From: Sphingomonas phyllosphaerae
Lineage (GTDB): Bacteria; Pseudomonadota; Alphaproteobacteria; Sphingomonadales; Sphingomonadaceae
Length of the DNA stretch: 64,000 nucleotides
Assembly (NCBI RefSeq): GCF_029623345.1
Contig: NZ_JAPYKH010000018.1
Coordinates: 23,691-87,690, forward strand
Reading direction: 5' to 3'
Part shown: positions 50,938 to 59,262 of the stretch, in pieces
Layout: every line of letters starts with the position of its first letter
Position numbering within the stretch: position 1 is the stretch's first letter
Program-made: the position numbers and the translations under genes
The notes under the pieces: generated by a model
What the model was told of the DNA's origin: nothing
Seen by the model: the letters and a program-made list of their open reading frames with translations, nothing else
The model's database searches: none

Positions 50938-51029
50938 CGATCCCCCGCCGCCCGGTCAGCGCATAGCGTCTCCCCTCATCGCCTCAAAGCGCTTGCCCGT
51001 ATGTTCTTGGTGTGTTCCTTGTGTGCAGC

Positions 51030-51298
51030 ATGTCCCTCAAGGCCCGTCGAGTCGTCATCGAGCTATCTTGGACATCCTGCGAGAGGCGATCGAGCATAGG
51101 CCCGAGGAGGAGGCTGGGCTCAGGCTGGCCCTCAGGTGCCTCATGGGCCTGGGCGTGGACAAGGCGCTCCTCAGGGCCTTCTAGGAGGCGTTGAGCGCCG
51201 AGGTGGCCTTAGGGCGGCGGCATGGCTTGGAGCGCGCCTACGAGGCCGTGAGGGGCGCTGTAAGAGCCAAGGTCGTGTCACCCAACCCGAAGCTGTGA
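51030..51298 (+). pseudogene. Small broken gene with frameshift and stop
   Basis: From the ATG at 51030 the frame reads MSLKARRVVIE. In another frame the sequence continues AILDILREAIEHRPEEEAGL, RLALRCLMGLGVDKALLRAF, then a TAG at 51182, then EALSAEVALGRRHGLERAYE and a natural-looking end at 51298. The three pieces together look like one helical protein of about 89 residues interrupted by an indel near 51065 and a TGG-to-TAG type change. No family is recognised. Confidence 0.35.
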
Positions 51299-51482
51299 GT
51301 GTCGGGGTTTGGCAGGAAAGCGGAACGTCTGCTTACGGGAACGCCGAGAGCGATAGCCGACATCACGCGGCACAGCCTTTTCCCGAAAACGATGGTTCAT
51401 TGGGAAAGGTGCGGCTTTCCCAAACCTCGCTACATCGCCGAACCCAGCTAACGGTTGCCCACCACCATGCCGGTGAAACGAG

Positions 51483-52631
51483 CTACGCACCGGGCTTGGC
51501 GATGCTATCGAGCGCCTGGGCCAAATCGGCGATTAGATCATCGCCATGTTCGAGCCCGATCGAGACGCGAAGCAATGACTCCGGCGCGGTGGTCGCCGGG
51601 CCTTCGACCGAGGCGCGATGCTCGACCAGGCTGTGATTACCGCCAAGGCTGGTCGCGCGGGTGAAGATGGTCAGCGCCGCGGCAACCGCCATCGCCTCGT
51701 CACGTCCGCCATGCACCTCGAACGACACCATGCCCCCGAACTCGCGCATCTGCTGGGAGGCGACCTCATGGCCGGGGTGCGAGGGCAGGCCCGGATAGTG
51801 GACCCTGGCGACGGCTAGATGCCCTTCGAGGTAGCGACTGACCGTGAGGGCGGTGGCGCTATGAGCGCGCATCCGGGTCGGCAGCGTCGCAATCCCGCGC
51901 AACGCCAGCCAGCTATCGAAGGTGGACGCCAATACGCCGCGGTGACGCTGGATGGCGCGCAGCTCGTCAAGATGCGCGCCGGCCTCCCGCACGATCGCGG
52001 CACCGGCCATCACGTCGCTATGCCCGCCGATATACTTGGTCAGCGAGTGGACGATCACGTCCACCCCCTGCTCGAACGGGCGTTGCAGAACCGGCGTCGC
52101 CCACGTGTTGTCGGCGACGGTGGCGAACCCGGCGGCCTCGGCGATCGTCGTCACCGCGGCGACATCGACGATGCTGACCAGCGGGTTGGAAGGCGTCTCG
52201 ATCCAGACGATGCCGGGCACGCCGTCGCGGCACGCCGCCTCGATGGCGGCATGGTCGGCCATATCGACCACGATCGTTTCGAGCGAGCGGCCGAACGCGG
52301 TGTCGGTAAGGAAGGAGCGAACGCCGAAATACATATTTCTTGGCAGCACAAGCCGGCCGGGATGATCGAGACGCAACGCCTCGATCGACGCCGAAATCGC
52401 GGCCATGCCCGACGAATAGGCGACCGCGGCCTCGCCGCCTTCCAGCGCCGCGAGCGCGGTTTCGAGCGAGCGGCGGTTGGGGTTGTCGTCCCGGCTATAC
52501 TCGAACCCGCGGGAGAAGCCGCCATCGGCGTCGCGCTCGAAGGTGGTGGACAGGTGAAGGGGCGCGCTGACCGCGCCGGTAGCCTGGTCCACCTGGCGGC
52601 CGGAATGAACCGCGATCGTCTCGATCTTCAT
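51483..52631 (-). CDS. Cystathionine gamma-synthase/lyase-type PLP enzyme
   Basis: A 382-residue Cys/Met-metabolism enzyme. The PLP lysine is K199 in VHSLTKYIGGHSDV; the phosphate-binding Y45/R47 pair lies in EYSRDDNPNR, and AYSSGMAAISASIEAL and ETPSNPLVSIVDVAAV are conserved. The C-terminal segment LGGNHSLVEHRA is the family's substrate region. It may make or split cystathionine, or act on related gamma-substituted amino acids. The gene lies 31 bases after a B3/B4-domain gene, close to an ArgP-like regulator and amino-acid exporters, so an amino-acid function is likely. Confidence 0.88.
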   Translation of the reverse strand: MKIETIAVHSGRQVDQATGAVSAPLHLSTTFERDADGGFSRGFEYSRDDNPNRRSLETALAALEGGEAAVAYSSGMAAISASIEALRLDHPGRLVLPRNMYFGVRSFLTDTAFGRSLETIVVDMADHAAIEAACRDGVPGIVWIETPSNPLVSIVDVAAVTTIAEAAGFATVADNTWATPVLQRPFEQGVDVIVHSLTKYIGGHSDVMAGAAIVREAGAHLDELRAIQRHRGVLASTFDSWLALRGIATLPTRMRAHSATALTVSRYLEGHLAVARVHYPGLPSHPGHEVASQQMREFGGMVSFEVHGGRDEAMAVAAALTIFTRATSLGGNHSLVEHRASVEGPATTAPESLLRVSIGLEHGDDLIADLAQALDSIAKPGA

Positions 52632-52662
52632 GCCTCTCTCCTGCTTAATTGCGTGATGACGG

Positions 52663-53349
52663 TCATTCGACCGCGAGCGTTTCGCGGATGATGGAGCAAC
52701 CGGGGATCAGCGTACGAAGCCCCAGCTCAAGACACGTCGCAGCATCGTCCAATGCCTCGATCGGCATGGCGTCGAGGCTTTCCAGCACGAACCACATGCG
52801 CCCGGTGAAGGTGTCGAGCCGGGTGCGGGCTCCCTGTCGCCAGTTCCAACGCCGGCACGTCACGCCCACGTCGTCACGCCAAATCACCTCGCCGGGGGTG
52901 GGATGCTCGATCGCAGGCTCGCCATTGGCGATCGTGTCGAACGGCTCGCTGCCGTCGGCGACCGTGAGCCGCGGTGCGCCGGCATAGGCGTCAATGTTCT
53001 CGCCTCCCACGGGCACGGCAAAGAGCAAGCTCACGGCATTATAGAGATCGACCACGGGGTTGATCGCCGGCAAGCTGCCGTCCTTCAGGACGCGCTTGCG
53101 GAGCGCCTGCGCGGAACAGGGCGTGCGGTTGGGTTTGGCACCGAAGCTGACATAGACCTCCGCCCAGCTCGCAAGGTGCGCCTCGGCCCATGCCGGGCCA
53201 CCTTCCCGAACGGTGCGGCACGCACCCGCCAGAATAGCGGGATCAAGCGCAGCCGGCGCTGCACCGTGCGCATCAACGAATAGGTTTGCCGCCCGAAACC
53301 CCGGCGCGATCGGCGCCATGGCAGGGTCGATGGTCGGTTGCGGGAACAT
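52663..53349 (-). CDS. B3/B4 domain protein
   Basis: A 228-residue protein with the B3/B4 domain known from the phenylalanyl-tRNA synthetase beta chain: SWAEVYVSFGAKPNRTPCSA, QALRKRVLKDGSLPAINPVV, DLYNAVSLLFAVPVGGENID and the later PTPGEVIWRDDVGVTCRRWN. Stand-alone members may bind or edit mischarged or free amino acids. I start at the ATG at 53349; an upstream extension in the same frame to 53454 has no homology. It forms a leftward unit with the PLP enzyme. Confidence 0.8.
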   Translation of the reverse strand: MFPQPTIDPAMAPIAPGFRAANLFVDAHGAAPAALDPAILAGACRTVREGGPAWAEAHLASWAEVYVSFGAKPNRTPCSAQALRKRVLKDGSLPAINPVVDLYNAVSLLFAVPVGGENIDAYAGAPRLTVADGSEPFDTIANGEPAIEHPTPGEVIWRDDVGVTCRRWNWRQGARTRLDTFTGRMWFVLESLDAMPIEALDDAATCLELGLRTLIPGCSIIRETLAVE

Positions 53350-53372
53350 GGGCGGCGCTTCCGGATCGATGG

Positions 53373-53543
53373 TCAGCGACGAACGCCGACAAGCCAAGGG
53401 GCGGCGTAGTGGTGGCGGACGGCCACCACGGAGGCCTGCAACATCATCTGCCACAAGCCGCCGCGCTGGGCGGTGTGCGATGGGGTTGGCTGCGATCGTG
53501 CACCTGGGGAGTTCCGAACTGCATGGGACAGGGTTGCGGGCAT
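53373..53543 (-). CDS. Small ORF with strong ribosome binding site (possible leader)
   Basis: A 56-residue frame starting MPATLSHAVRNSPGARSQPT and ending near RHHYAAPWLVGVRR. GGAGGT lies four bases before the ATG, one of the best ribosome binding sites in the window. The stop is 24 bases from the start of the B3/B4 gene. It has no known family and could be a regulatory leader peptide of the amino-acid operon or a small protein. Confidence 0.45.
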   Translation of the reverse strand: MPATLSHAVRNSPGARSQPTPSHTAQRGGLWQMMLQASVVAVRHHYAAPWLVGVRR

Positions 53544-53648
53544 GGATACCTCCAAGACGATGGTGCTGGCCGTTGCGGGTCGTCCCTTATCTGGTGCCTG
53601 ACCGCCGGTAAGTGAAACTCATCCCTCTTACTGGCGTGAAGCCTCGCT

Positions 53649-54539
53649 TCACGTCAGCTCGCGAGCAGCGACTGCACAAATGGCGGTGGTGAGATGGCGG
53701 AGTGTAGCGGCGTGGAGCCGAGCCACGGTCCAATAGAGCTTCACGTCGAGGCGGAGGGCGGGCTGCAGCTCAACGAGCCGCCCCGATGCCAGATGCTCCT
53801 CCACGAGCTGCACCGGCTTCATGCCCCATCCGATGCCGGCAAGGATGAAGTCGAGCAGGCCGTGGGTCGAAGGCACCCAATGGACGGGGCTGGCAAGGTC
53901 GATGCCGTGTGCCGCCCGCGCCCACCGGGCCTGCATGGCGTCGTGCCGGTCGAAGCGGATGTGCGGTGCACGTACGAGGCTGTCGGCCGTTACCCCGTCG
54001 CCGAAATAGCGCGCGAGGTACGCCGGGGTAGCGCACGCAGCATAACGGAGGGCCCCGAGCGGGATGGTCTTGCAGCCCTGGACCGGCTCGGGATCGTCGG
54101 TGACCGCCGCCAACACCTCATTGGCGCGGAGCCGGTCGGCCGTCCGCGCCTCGTCATCGAGCGTCAGGTCGAGCGTGATAGCCGGGTCGGGGTCGAAGGC
54201 GGCGATGGCGGCCGGAAACCATGTCGGTAGACTGTCGGAGTTGACGGCAATGCGAAGCGTCACCGGCGCGCCGGCTTCGGCCGCACCGCGGCCGAGCGAC
54301 GGGGCGAGGTCATGTTCGAGGAGGCGGACGCGATCGAGGTGCGCGCAGAGCGTGCGGCCCAGCTCGGTCGGCTCGCACGGCTGGCCGCGGACGATCAGGA
54401 TCGCGCCCAGCCGTTCTTCCAGCCCGCGCACACGCTGCGAGATGGCGGACGGAGTGATGCCAAGCGAAGCGGCACCCCGCTCGAACGTGCCCTCGCGCAC
54501 TATGGCGGAGACAGCGGCGATCGAGGCGTAATCCAGCAT
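53649..54539 (-). CDS. LysR-family regulator, ArgP/IciA type
   Basis: A 296-residue regulator. LDYASIAAVSAIVREGTFER followed by GAASLGITPSAISQRVRGLE is the ArgP/IciA helix-turn-helix, and VTLRIAVNSDSLPTWFPAAI is the conserved effector-domain start. ArgP proteins activate LysE-type exporters when basic amino acids accumulate. Here a gdx exporter and a LysE-family gene lie divergently next to it, and the PLP/B3-B4 unit lies downstream, so it likely controls some of these. ATGs at 54557 and 54542 are also possible. Confidence 0.85.
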   Translation of the reverse strand: MLDYASIAAVSAIVREGTFERGAASLGITPSAISQRVRGLEERLGAILIVRGQPCEPTELGRTLCAHLDRVRLLEHDLAPSLGRGAAEAGAPVTLRIAVNSDSLPTWFPAAIAAFDPDPAITLDLTLDDEARTADRLRANEVLAAVTDDPEPVQGCKTIPLGALRYAACATPAYLARYFGDGVTADSLVRAPHIRFDRHDAMQARWARAAHGIDLASPVHWVPSTHGLLDFILAGIGWGMKPVQLVEEHLASGRLVELQPALRLDVKLYWTVARLHAATLRHLTTAICAVAARELT

Positions 54540-54614
54540 CATGAAGCTATGCTTCATTCGATGTAGTTAAACAACATTCTCTCAAAAGGTGGTAATGGCT
54601 ACGTTCGCGGCAGC

Positions 54615-54667
54615 GGCGACGACGTTCCCGCCTCCGCTCATGGGGTATCAAGACCGGGACGGCCCGG
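54615..54667 (+). promoter_or_regulatory. Candidate guanidine-II (mini-ykkC) riboswitch
   Basis: Two small hairpins with ACGR tetraloops lie before the gdx gene. The second is perfect: CCGGG-ACGG-CCCGG at 54654-54667. The first is weaker: GGCG-ACGA-CGTT at 54615-54626, with two GU pairs. The linker is 27 bases, and the ribosome binding site GGAGG follows at 54682-54686. This is the architecture of mini-ykkC RNAs, which typically control guanidinium exporters. Confidence 0.6.
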
Positions 54668-54691
54668 CAGCTCATCATCGTGGAGGCTGCT

Positions 54692-55009
54692 GTGGCGTGG
54701 GTCGTGCTTGTCGTCGGAGGATTGTTCGAGGTTGTGTGGGCGTTCGCGATGAAGCATTCGCACGGCTTCACAAGGATCGTGCCGAGCACCATCGCCGTTG
54801 CCGGGGTAGTGCTGAGCCTTGCGCTGCTCTCCTGGTCGATGCGCTCGCTGCCGCTTGGCACCGCCTACATGGTCTGGACCGGGATCGGTGCCATCGGTGC
54901 GTTCGCGGTCGGCATCTTGGTCCTTGGAGAGCCGGCCAATGCGATGCGGCTGATCGCTGCGCTGTTGATCCTGAGCGGGCTCGTCATGATGAAGCTCGCG
55001 ACGCCGTAG
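54692..55009 (+). CDS. gdx: Guanidinium exporter Gdx (SugE, SMR family)
   Basis: A 105-residue small multidrug resistance protein, exactly the length of Escherichia coli Gdx. Four helices are visible. The essential glutamate is in GGLFEVVWAFAMKHSHGFTR, and WTGIGAIGAFAVGILVLGEP is the conserved third-helix region that separates Gdx from drug-exporting EmrE types. I start at the GTG at 54692 because GGAGG lies five bases before it; a GTG at 54680 would include that site. It should export guanidinium in exchange for protons, which agrees with the hairpins upstream. Confidence 0.88.
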   Translation: MAWVVLVVGGLFEVVWAFAMKHSHGFTRIVPSTIAVAGVVLSLALLSWSMRSLPLGTAYMVWTGIGAIGAFAVGILVLGEPANAMRLIAALLILSGLVMMKLATP

Positions 55010-55020
55010 GGGGATGAACG

Positions 55021-55635
55021 ATGAAGGAGCTGCTGCTGGTCTATGTCGCCTATGTGATCGCGGCGGGCAGTCCCGGCCCGAGCACGATGGCGATCATGAA
55101 CGTCGCCATGGGGCAGGGGCGTCGCCCCGCGCTCGCGTTGGCGGCCGGCGTCGTCACCATGTCGTTCGCCTGGGGCCTGATCGCCGCAACCGGCCTCTCC
55201 GCGTTGCTGACGCGCTACGCGCAGGCGCTCGTCATCCTCAAGGTCGCGGGCGGCCTTTACCTGATCTGGCTGGCGTTCAAGTCGGCGCGAGCGGCGCTGT
55301 GTGGTGACGATGCAGCGGTGCCCGCATCACGCGAACGTCCGGGCGCGAGCGCACTCTACCGGCGCGGCGTCCTCATGCACCTCGGCAATCCCAAGTCGGT
55401 GCTATCCTGGCTCGCGATCATGACGCTCGGCGTCGGCCCGCACGCTGCCACCGGGCGGGTGGTGGCGGCCTTCCTCGGCTGCGTCGCGCTCGGCGCCATG
55501 CTGTTCGGTGGCTATGCTCTGCTGTTCTCCACCGCCCCGATGGTGCGCGGCTATGCGCGCGCGCGCCGCTGGATCGAGGGAACGCTGGCTGTGGTGTTCG
55601 CCGGAGCCGGCATGAAACTCCTCACCCTCCGCTGA
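55021..55635 (+). CDS. LysE-family amino-acid exporter
   Basis: A 204-residue inner-membrane protein with about six helices. AAGSPGPSTMAIMNVAMGQG is the conserved LysE/RhtB opening, GGLYLIWLAFKSARAA the mid-protein motif and FRRG-like YRRGVLMHLGNPKSVLSWLA the second signature. It should export an amino acid or derivative. It begins 11 bases after gdx and is probably cotranscribed. The ArgP-like regulator on the other side is a plausible controller. Confidence 0.88.
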   Translation: MKELLLVYVAYVIAAGSPGPSTMAIMNVAMGQGRRPALALAAGVVTMSFAWGLIAATGLSALLTRYAQALVILKVAGGLYLIWLAFKSARAALCGDDAAVPASRERPGASALYRRGVLMHLGNPKSVLSWLAIMTLGVGPHAATGRVVAAFLGCVALGAMLFGGYALLFSTAPMVRGYARARRWIEGTLAVVFAGAGMKLLTLR

Positions 55636-55651
55636 TCCGAAAGGCGCGTTT

Positions 55652-56557
55652 GTGTCCCAGCTATTCACCGGCCTGTCGGCCTTTCCGCTGACCCCGGCCG
55701 ATGGCGATGGGGTGGTCGATACCGCGATGCTCGGCATCTTGGTCGAGCGCTTGGTGGCGGCGGGCGTGGACTCGATCGGCCTGCTCGGCAGCACCGGCAT
55801 CTACGCCTACCTCGATCGCACCCAACGTCGCCGCGCCGTAGCCGCCGCGATAGAGGCGGCCGATGGGCGGGTGCCGCTGATCGTCGGCATCGGCGCGCTC
55901 CGCACAAGCTGGGCGATCGACCTCGCCCACGACGCAGAACAGGCCGGCGCATCGGGCCTTCTGCTCGCGCCGGTATCCTATGCGGCGCTGACGGATGGCG
56001 AGGCCGCGGCACACTACCGTGCGGTCGCCGGCACCACGCCGCTGCCGCTGTGCATCTATAACAATCCCGGCACAACCAATTTCAGCTTCTCCGACGCGCT
56101 GATTGGCGAGCTGGCCGCGCTGCCGGGCATCGCCGCGATCAAGATGCCGCTGCCGGCCGGCGAGGACTATGCCGGCGAGCTGGCGCGACTTCGCGCCACG
56201 ACACCTGAGGCGTTCGCGATCGGCTACAGCGGCGATTGGGGTGCGGCTCCGTCGCTCCTGGCGGGGGGCGATGCCTGGTACAGCGTGATCGCCGGCCTGC
56301 TGCCGGAACCGGCGCTGCGGCTGACCCGTGCAGCACAGAACGACGATAGCGACGAAGCTGCGGCGATCGACGCAGCGTTCTCGCCCCTATGGTCGCTGTT
56401 CAAGGCACACGGCAGCCTCCGCCTCATGTACGCCATCGCCAGCCGGCTCTCGCTGCCGATCGGCGATCCGCCGCTACCGATTATGCGCGTCGGGGCTGAC
56501 ATCTTGGCGGCCGTCGAGACCGCCCTTGACCATTTGGGGGCCTGTCAAGCCAACTGA
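55652..56557 (+). CDS. DapA/NanA-family class I aldolase
   Basis: A 301-residue TIM-barrel protein starting at a GTG 16 bases after the LysE gene. The Schiff-base lysine is K164 in IAAIKMPLPAG and the catalytic tyrosine Y136 in PLCIYNNPGTTNFS. GVDSIGLLGSTGIYAYLDRT replaces the usual GTTGE pyruvate-binding loop by GSTGI, so it may not be dihydrodipicolinate synthase but a related pyruvate aldolase or dehydratase. It ends the exporter operon; a link to amino-acid catabolism is likely. Confidence 0.85.
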   Translation: MSQLFTGLSAFPLTPADGDGVVDTAMLGILVERLVAAGVDSIGLLGSTGIYAYLDRTQRRRAVAAAIEAADGRVPLIVGIGALRTSWAIDLAHDAEQAGASGLLLAPVSYAALTDGEAAAHYRAVAGTTPLPLCIYNNPGTTNFSFSDALIGELAALPGIAAIKMPLPAGEDYAGELARLRATTPEAFAIGYSGDWGAAPSLLAGGDAWYSVIAGLLPEPALRLTRAAQNDDSDEAAAIDAAFSPLWSLFKAHGSLRLMYAIASRLSLPIGDPPLPIMRVGADILAAVETALDHLGACQAN

Positions 56558-56692
56558 CCGCCTTCCCGCAAACGATCCAATTTTGGGAAAGCTCGAGCCT
56601 TTTTGAAACCGCAACAATGGCATCAATTGGGAATACGATCGCGGCTCGGTTCGATTTGCAACCGGGGATAGCGCACGCAACGAAGGCGGTGA

Positions 56693-57076
56693 TTACGGAG
56701 TGACAGGACTTTGCTCGATTTGACGCAGCACACGGTAAAGATCGAACGGCTTTGGTAGGAATGTCGCCCGCTGCGGAAGGGCTTCCTGCGGCACCGGGGC
56801 CTGACCGGACACGATGAACAACAGCGTCGGCGGAAAGCGTTCGCGCACGTAGTAAGCAAGCTTCAGCCCATCCATGCGACCGCTCACGGTCGCGTCGATC
56901 AGCACCACGCGAATGTCGGTATGCTGGTCGAGAACGGACATCGCCTGATCCGCGTCCTCCGCCTCTAACACGCGCCAATCGCGCTCCTCGAAAAAAGCGG
57001 TCATGTCGAACCGCACCAGCGCCTCGCCTTCCACAATCAGAATGGTGTTGCTGCCGATCGGCTTGCTCTGTCCCAC
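56693..57076 (-). CDS. Single-domain response regulator with altered acidic pocket
   Basis: A 127-residue receiver. The phosphoacceptor aspartate is in VVLIDATVSGRMDG, the serine in IVSGQAP and the lysine in FLPKPF. The acidic pair after the first strand reads VEGE (E16, G17) instead of the usual ED or DD, so one metal-binding carboxylate is missing. Phosphorylation may be weak or the protein may act without it. It follows the HWE kinase at 57082 by five bases. Confidence 0.85.
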   Translation of the reverse strand: MGQSKPIGSNTILIVEGEALVRFDMTAFFEERDWRVLEAEDADQAMSVLDQHTDIRVVLIDATVSGRMDGLKLAYYVRERFPPTLLFIVSGQAPVPQEALPQRATFLPKPFDLYRVLRQIEQSPVTP

Positions 57077-57081
57077 GCCGT

Positions 57082-58845
57082 CTACTCGTTCACTGTTGCG
57101 GCGTCTCCCAGCCGCGCTTCCAATTCAAACACCAAACCCTCCGGCCGGTAGTCGGTTGCGGCCTTGCCGCGAAAGTAGGAGCGCAACGACCGCTCGATCA
57201 GGGTCGAGCCAAAGCCCTTGCGGGTTGGGGGCGAAACCAGCGGTCCGCCTTGTTCGCGCCAGGCTATCGACAGGATGGCGTCATTGCCTTGCCCCATGAC
57301 ACTCCATTCGAGTGCCACCGTACCGGTGCTGTTCGCCAGCGCCCCATATTTGGCGGCGTTGGTTGCAAGCTCATGCAGCGCCAGCGCAAAGGCGACCGTC
57401 ACCTCAGGCTTGAGAGTTACGGCGGGACCGTCAAGCAGAATGCGCTCGCCGATGCTGCCATGCGGCGCCAGCGCGCGCGTTGCTACCTCGTGCAGATCGG
57501 CTGAACGCCATGAGTTACCGGTCAGCACGTCGGTTGCGGCTCCAAGCGCCACCAAGCGCGCACCGAGATTGTGGCTGGCCGTTTCGGTGTCAGGGGCGGT
57601 GCGCAGCGTCTGCGAGGCGATCGACTGGACGACGGCCAGCACGTTCTTGAGGCGGTGCGCCAGCTCGCCGTTCATCAGCCGCATGTCGTCTTCGGTACGC
57701 CGGCGCTCGCGGAAGTCGCGAGTGACGGTGCCGTAGCCGATCAGCGTGCCATCGGCGTCGGTGATCGGGAAGACGGAGTAGAGAACAGGGATCAAGTCGC
57801 CGGTACGGAAGTGCCGGAAGTCCAGCTCACCCGCCCAATGCCCATCACGGCCCACTGCAGGCAGAACCTCGCGCGCGATCGTCTCAACCTGCTCGGGCGG
57901 GAAGAAGTCGGCGATGGTAAGCCGGGTTATGTCGGCATCTTCCAGGCCGACCAACCGCTTGGCGGCATCGTTCATGTAAAACACGCTGCCATCGGTGCGG
58001 GCCATGCCGACGAAATCGGTGCTGTTCTCGGCCAGGCGCACGAAGCGGCCACGTTCCTCCTCACTGGCGCGCAGCTCGGTAATATCTCGCGAGACGGACA
58101 GGATGCGGTCTGGACGCCCCTCTGGCCCCGCGATCGGGCTGACTGCGACGTGCCACCATTTGGGCGTGCCCCGATAGGTGTCGGCCTTACCGATAAAGCT
58201 GCGCGCCTCACCCCTGCCAGCCGCCTCGACCGCCGCCTTCGCTTCCACGTTGCCGGCGTCCTGCCAGAAGTCGGGCCAAGAGCAGCCGGCTACGTCGTTG
58301 AAGTCGCTGATCTCCATAACCTGCTGGCCGCCTTCGCTCATGAAGGTCAGCTTGCCGTCGAGATCGAGCACCTTGATGCAGTCGGTCGAGCTGCCGAGCA
58401 CGCCCAACAGGAAAGCCTCACGCTCGGCCGTAACGACCAACGCCTTCTCACGCTGTTCGCGTAGTCGATCGGCATCAAGAAGCGCCGTGCGCAGCGCCTC
58501 AACCAGCACGACCAGCCCAAGCGTGGTCAGCAGGAAAATGACGGAAGCGCCCCAATGGACGGGCGTGAGCAACAGCGGCAGATCGGTCCGCGCCACCACC
58601 AGTCCCGCGCCGAGCGCGGACAGGACAGTGGCCAGGACACCGGGACCGGGGCCGAGGAATAGCGCGAGCAGTACGACCGCCGGCGTGTAGAGGAACCAAG
58701 GTGCCGACGATCCGAAGAGAGCGACCTGTACGAATGCGACCACCGCGATCGCCAGAACCGTCAGCCCGTAGCGAAGCGGCTTGGGGCGGGGACGGGCGAT
58801 GGTCAGGTCGCGCAGTCGATTGAGCAAGGCGGTCGAGACGGACAT
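57082..58845 (-). CDS. Membrane HWE-family histidine kinase with PAS domains
   Basis: A 587-residue kinase. The N terminus has a four-helix KdpD-like (DUF4118) membrane region (LRYGLTVLAIAVVAFVQVAL, PAVVLLALFLGPGPGVLATV). Two PAS domains follow (LLGVLGSSTDCIKVLDLDGK with a PAC-like SVSRDITELR, then RLAENSTDFVGMARTDGSVF with GTVTRDFRERR). The phosphoacceptor histidine is in NGELAHRLKNVLAVVQSIAS and the ATP domain shows LALHELATNAAKYGALANST, WREQGGPLV and GFGSTLIERSL. It is paired with the receiver gene downstream. The start at 58845 is chosen over 58923 for its position just before the first helix. Confidence 0.88.
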   Translation of the reverse strand: MSVSTALLNRLRDLTIARPRPKPLRYGLTVLAIAVVAFVQVALFGSSAPWFLYTPAVVLLALFLGPGPGVLATVLSALGAGLVVARTDLPLLLTPVHWGASVIFLLTTLGLVVLVEALRTALLDADRLREQREKALVVTAEREAFLLGVLGSSTDCIKVLDLDGKLTFMSEGGQQVMEISDFNDVAGCSWPDFWQDAGNVEAKAAVEAAGRGEARSFIGKADTYRGTPKWWHVAVSPIAGPEGRPDRILSVSRDITELRASEEERGRFVRLAENSTDFVGMARTDGSVFYMNDAAKRLVGLEDADITRLTIADFFPPEQVETIAREVLPAVGRDGHWAGELDFRHFRTGDLIPVLYSVFPITDADGTLIGYGTVTRDFRERRRTEDDMRLMNGELAHRLKNVLAVVQSIASQTLRTAPDTETASHNLGARLVALGAATDVLTGNSWRSADLHEVATRALAPHGSIGERILLDGPAVTLKPEVTVAFALALHELATNAAKYGALANSTGTVALEWSVMGQGNDAILSIAWREQGGPLVSPPTRKGFGSTLIERSLRSYFRGKAATDYRPEGLVFELEARLGDAATVNE

Positions 58846-59262
58846 GGTTCCCCGGAGTGGGGAAGCGCCCCTATCCGGATATAATACACTCAGAAATTTG
58901 CGAAAAGAGATAAGCATCGACAAGGGCGGGTTTCACAGCCGTCCGGTTTTGAAGCTACCTCCACAAAGTCGGTCTTCCTTGTGTTTCGAGGTGTCACAAA
59001 CCCGCGCCGCTATGGTCGCTGGGGACGAGTTGTCAGCAGCAGCCAAAAGCCGTGATCGACCTTTCTCAAAAAGGAACCCGTAGCGGGAAATAGCCTTTCT
59101 CACCATGCCGAGAGGCGTCGGAGGCATCGGCTTTCCCGAAATATGTTCCCAATTGCTCTTTCCCGAAATTGGCATTCGAGGATGGGGAAACGGGAATGGT
59201 CGGGCTGAACCAATGGCCGATTTCGGGAAAACAGGTTGCCTGCCTGAGCGTCTAAGTTTGGG
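58846..59262. other. Intergenic region with repeated TTTCCCGAAA motif
   Basis: No gene is supported. TTTCCCGAAA occurs at 59132-59141 and 59159-59168 and as its reverse complement at 59221-59230. The same ten bases also occur at 51379-51388. The region also holds the promoter for the kinase gene. Confidence 0.45.

Noticed and set aside
53555..53640. Possible SAM or SAH riboswitch before the PLP/B3-B4 unit
   Set aside because: I could not find the conserved cores of SAM-II or SAH RNAs; a covariance search would be needed to reopen this.
57571..58464. Forward frame of 297 codons
   Set aside because: Antisense to the PAS and kinase domains of the HWE kinase; no ribosome binding site or homology.
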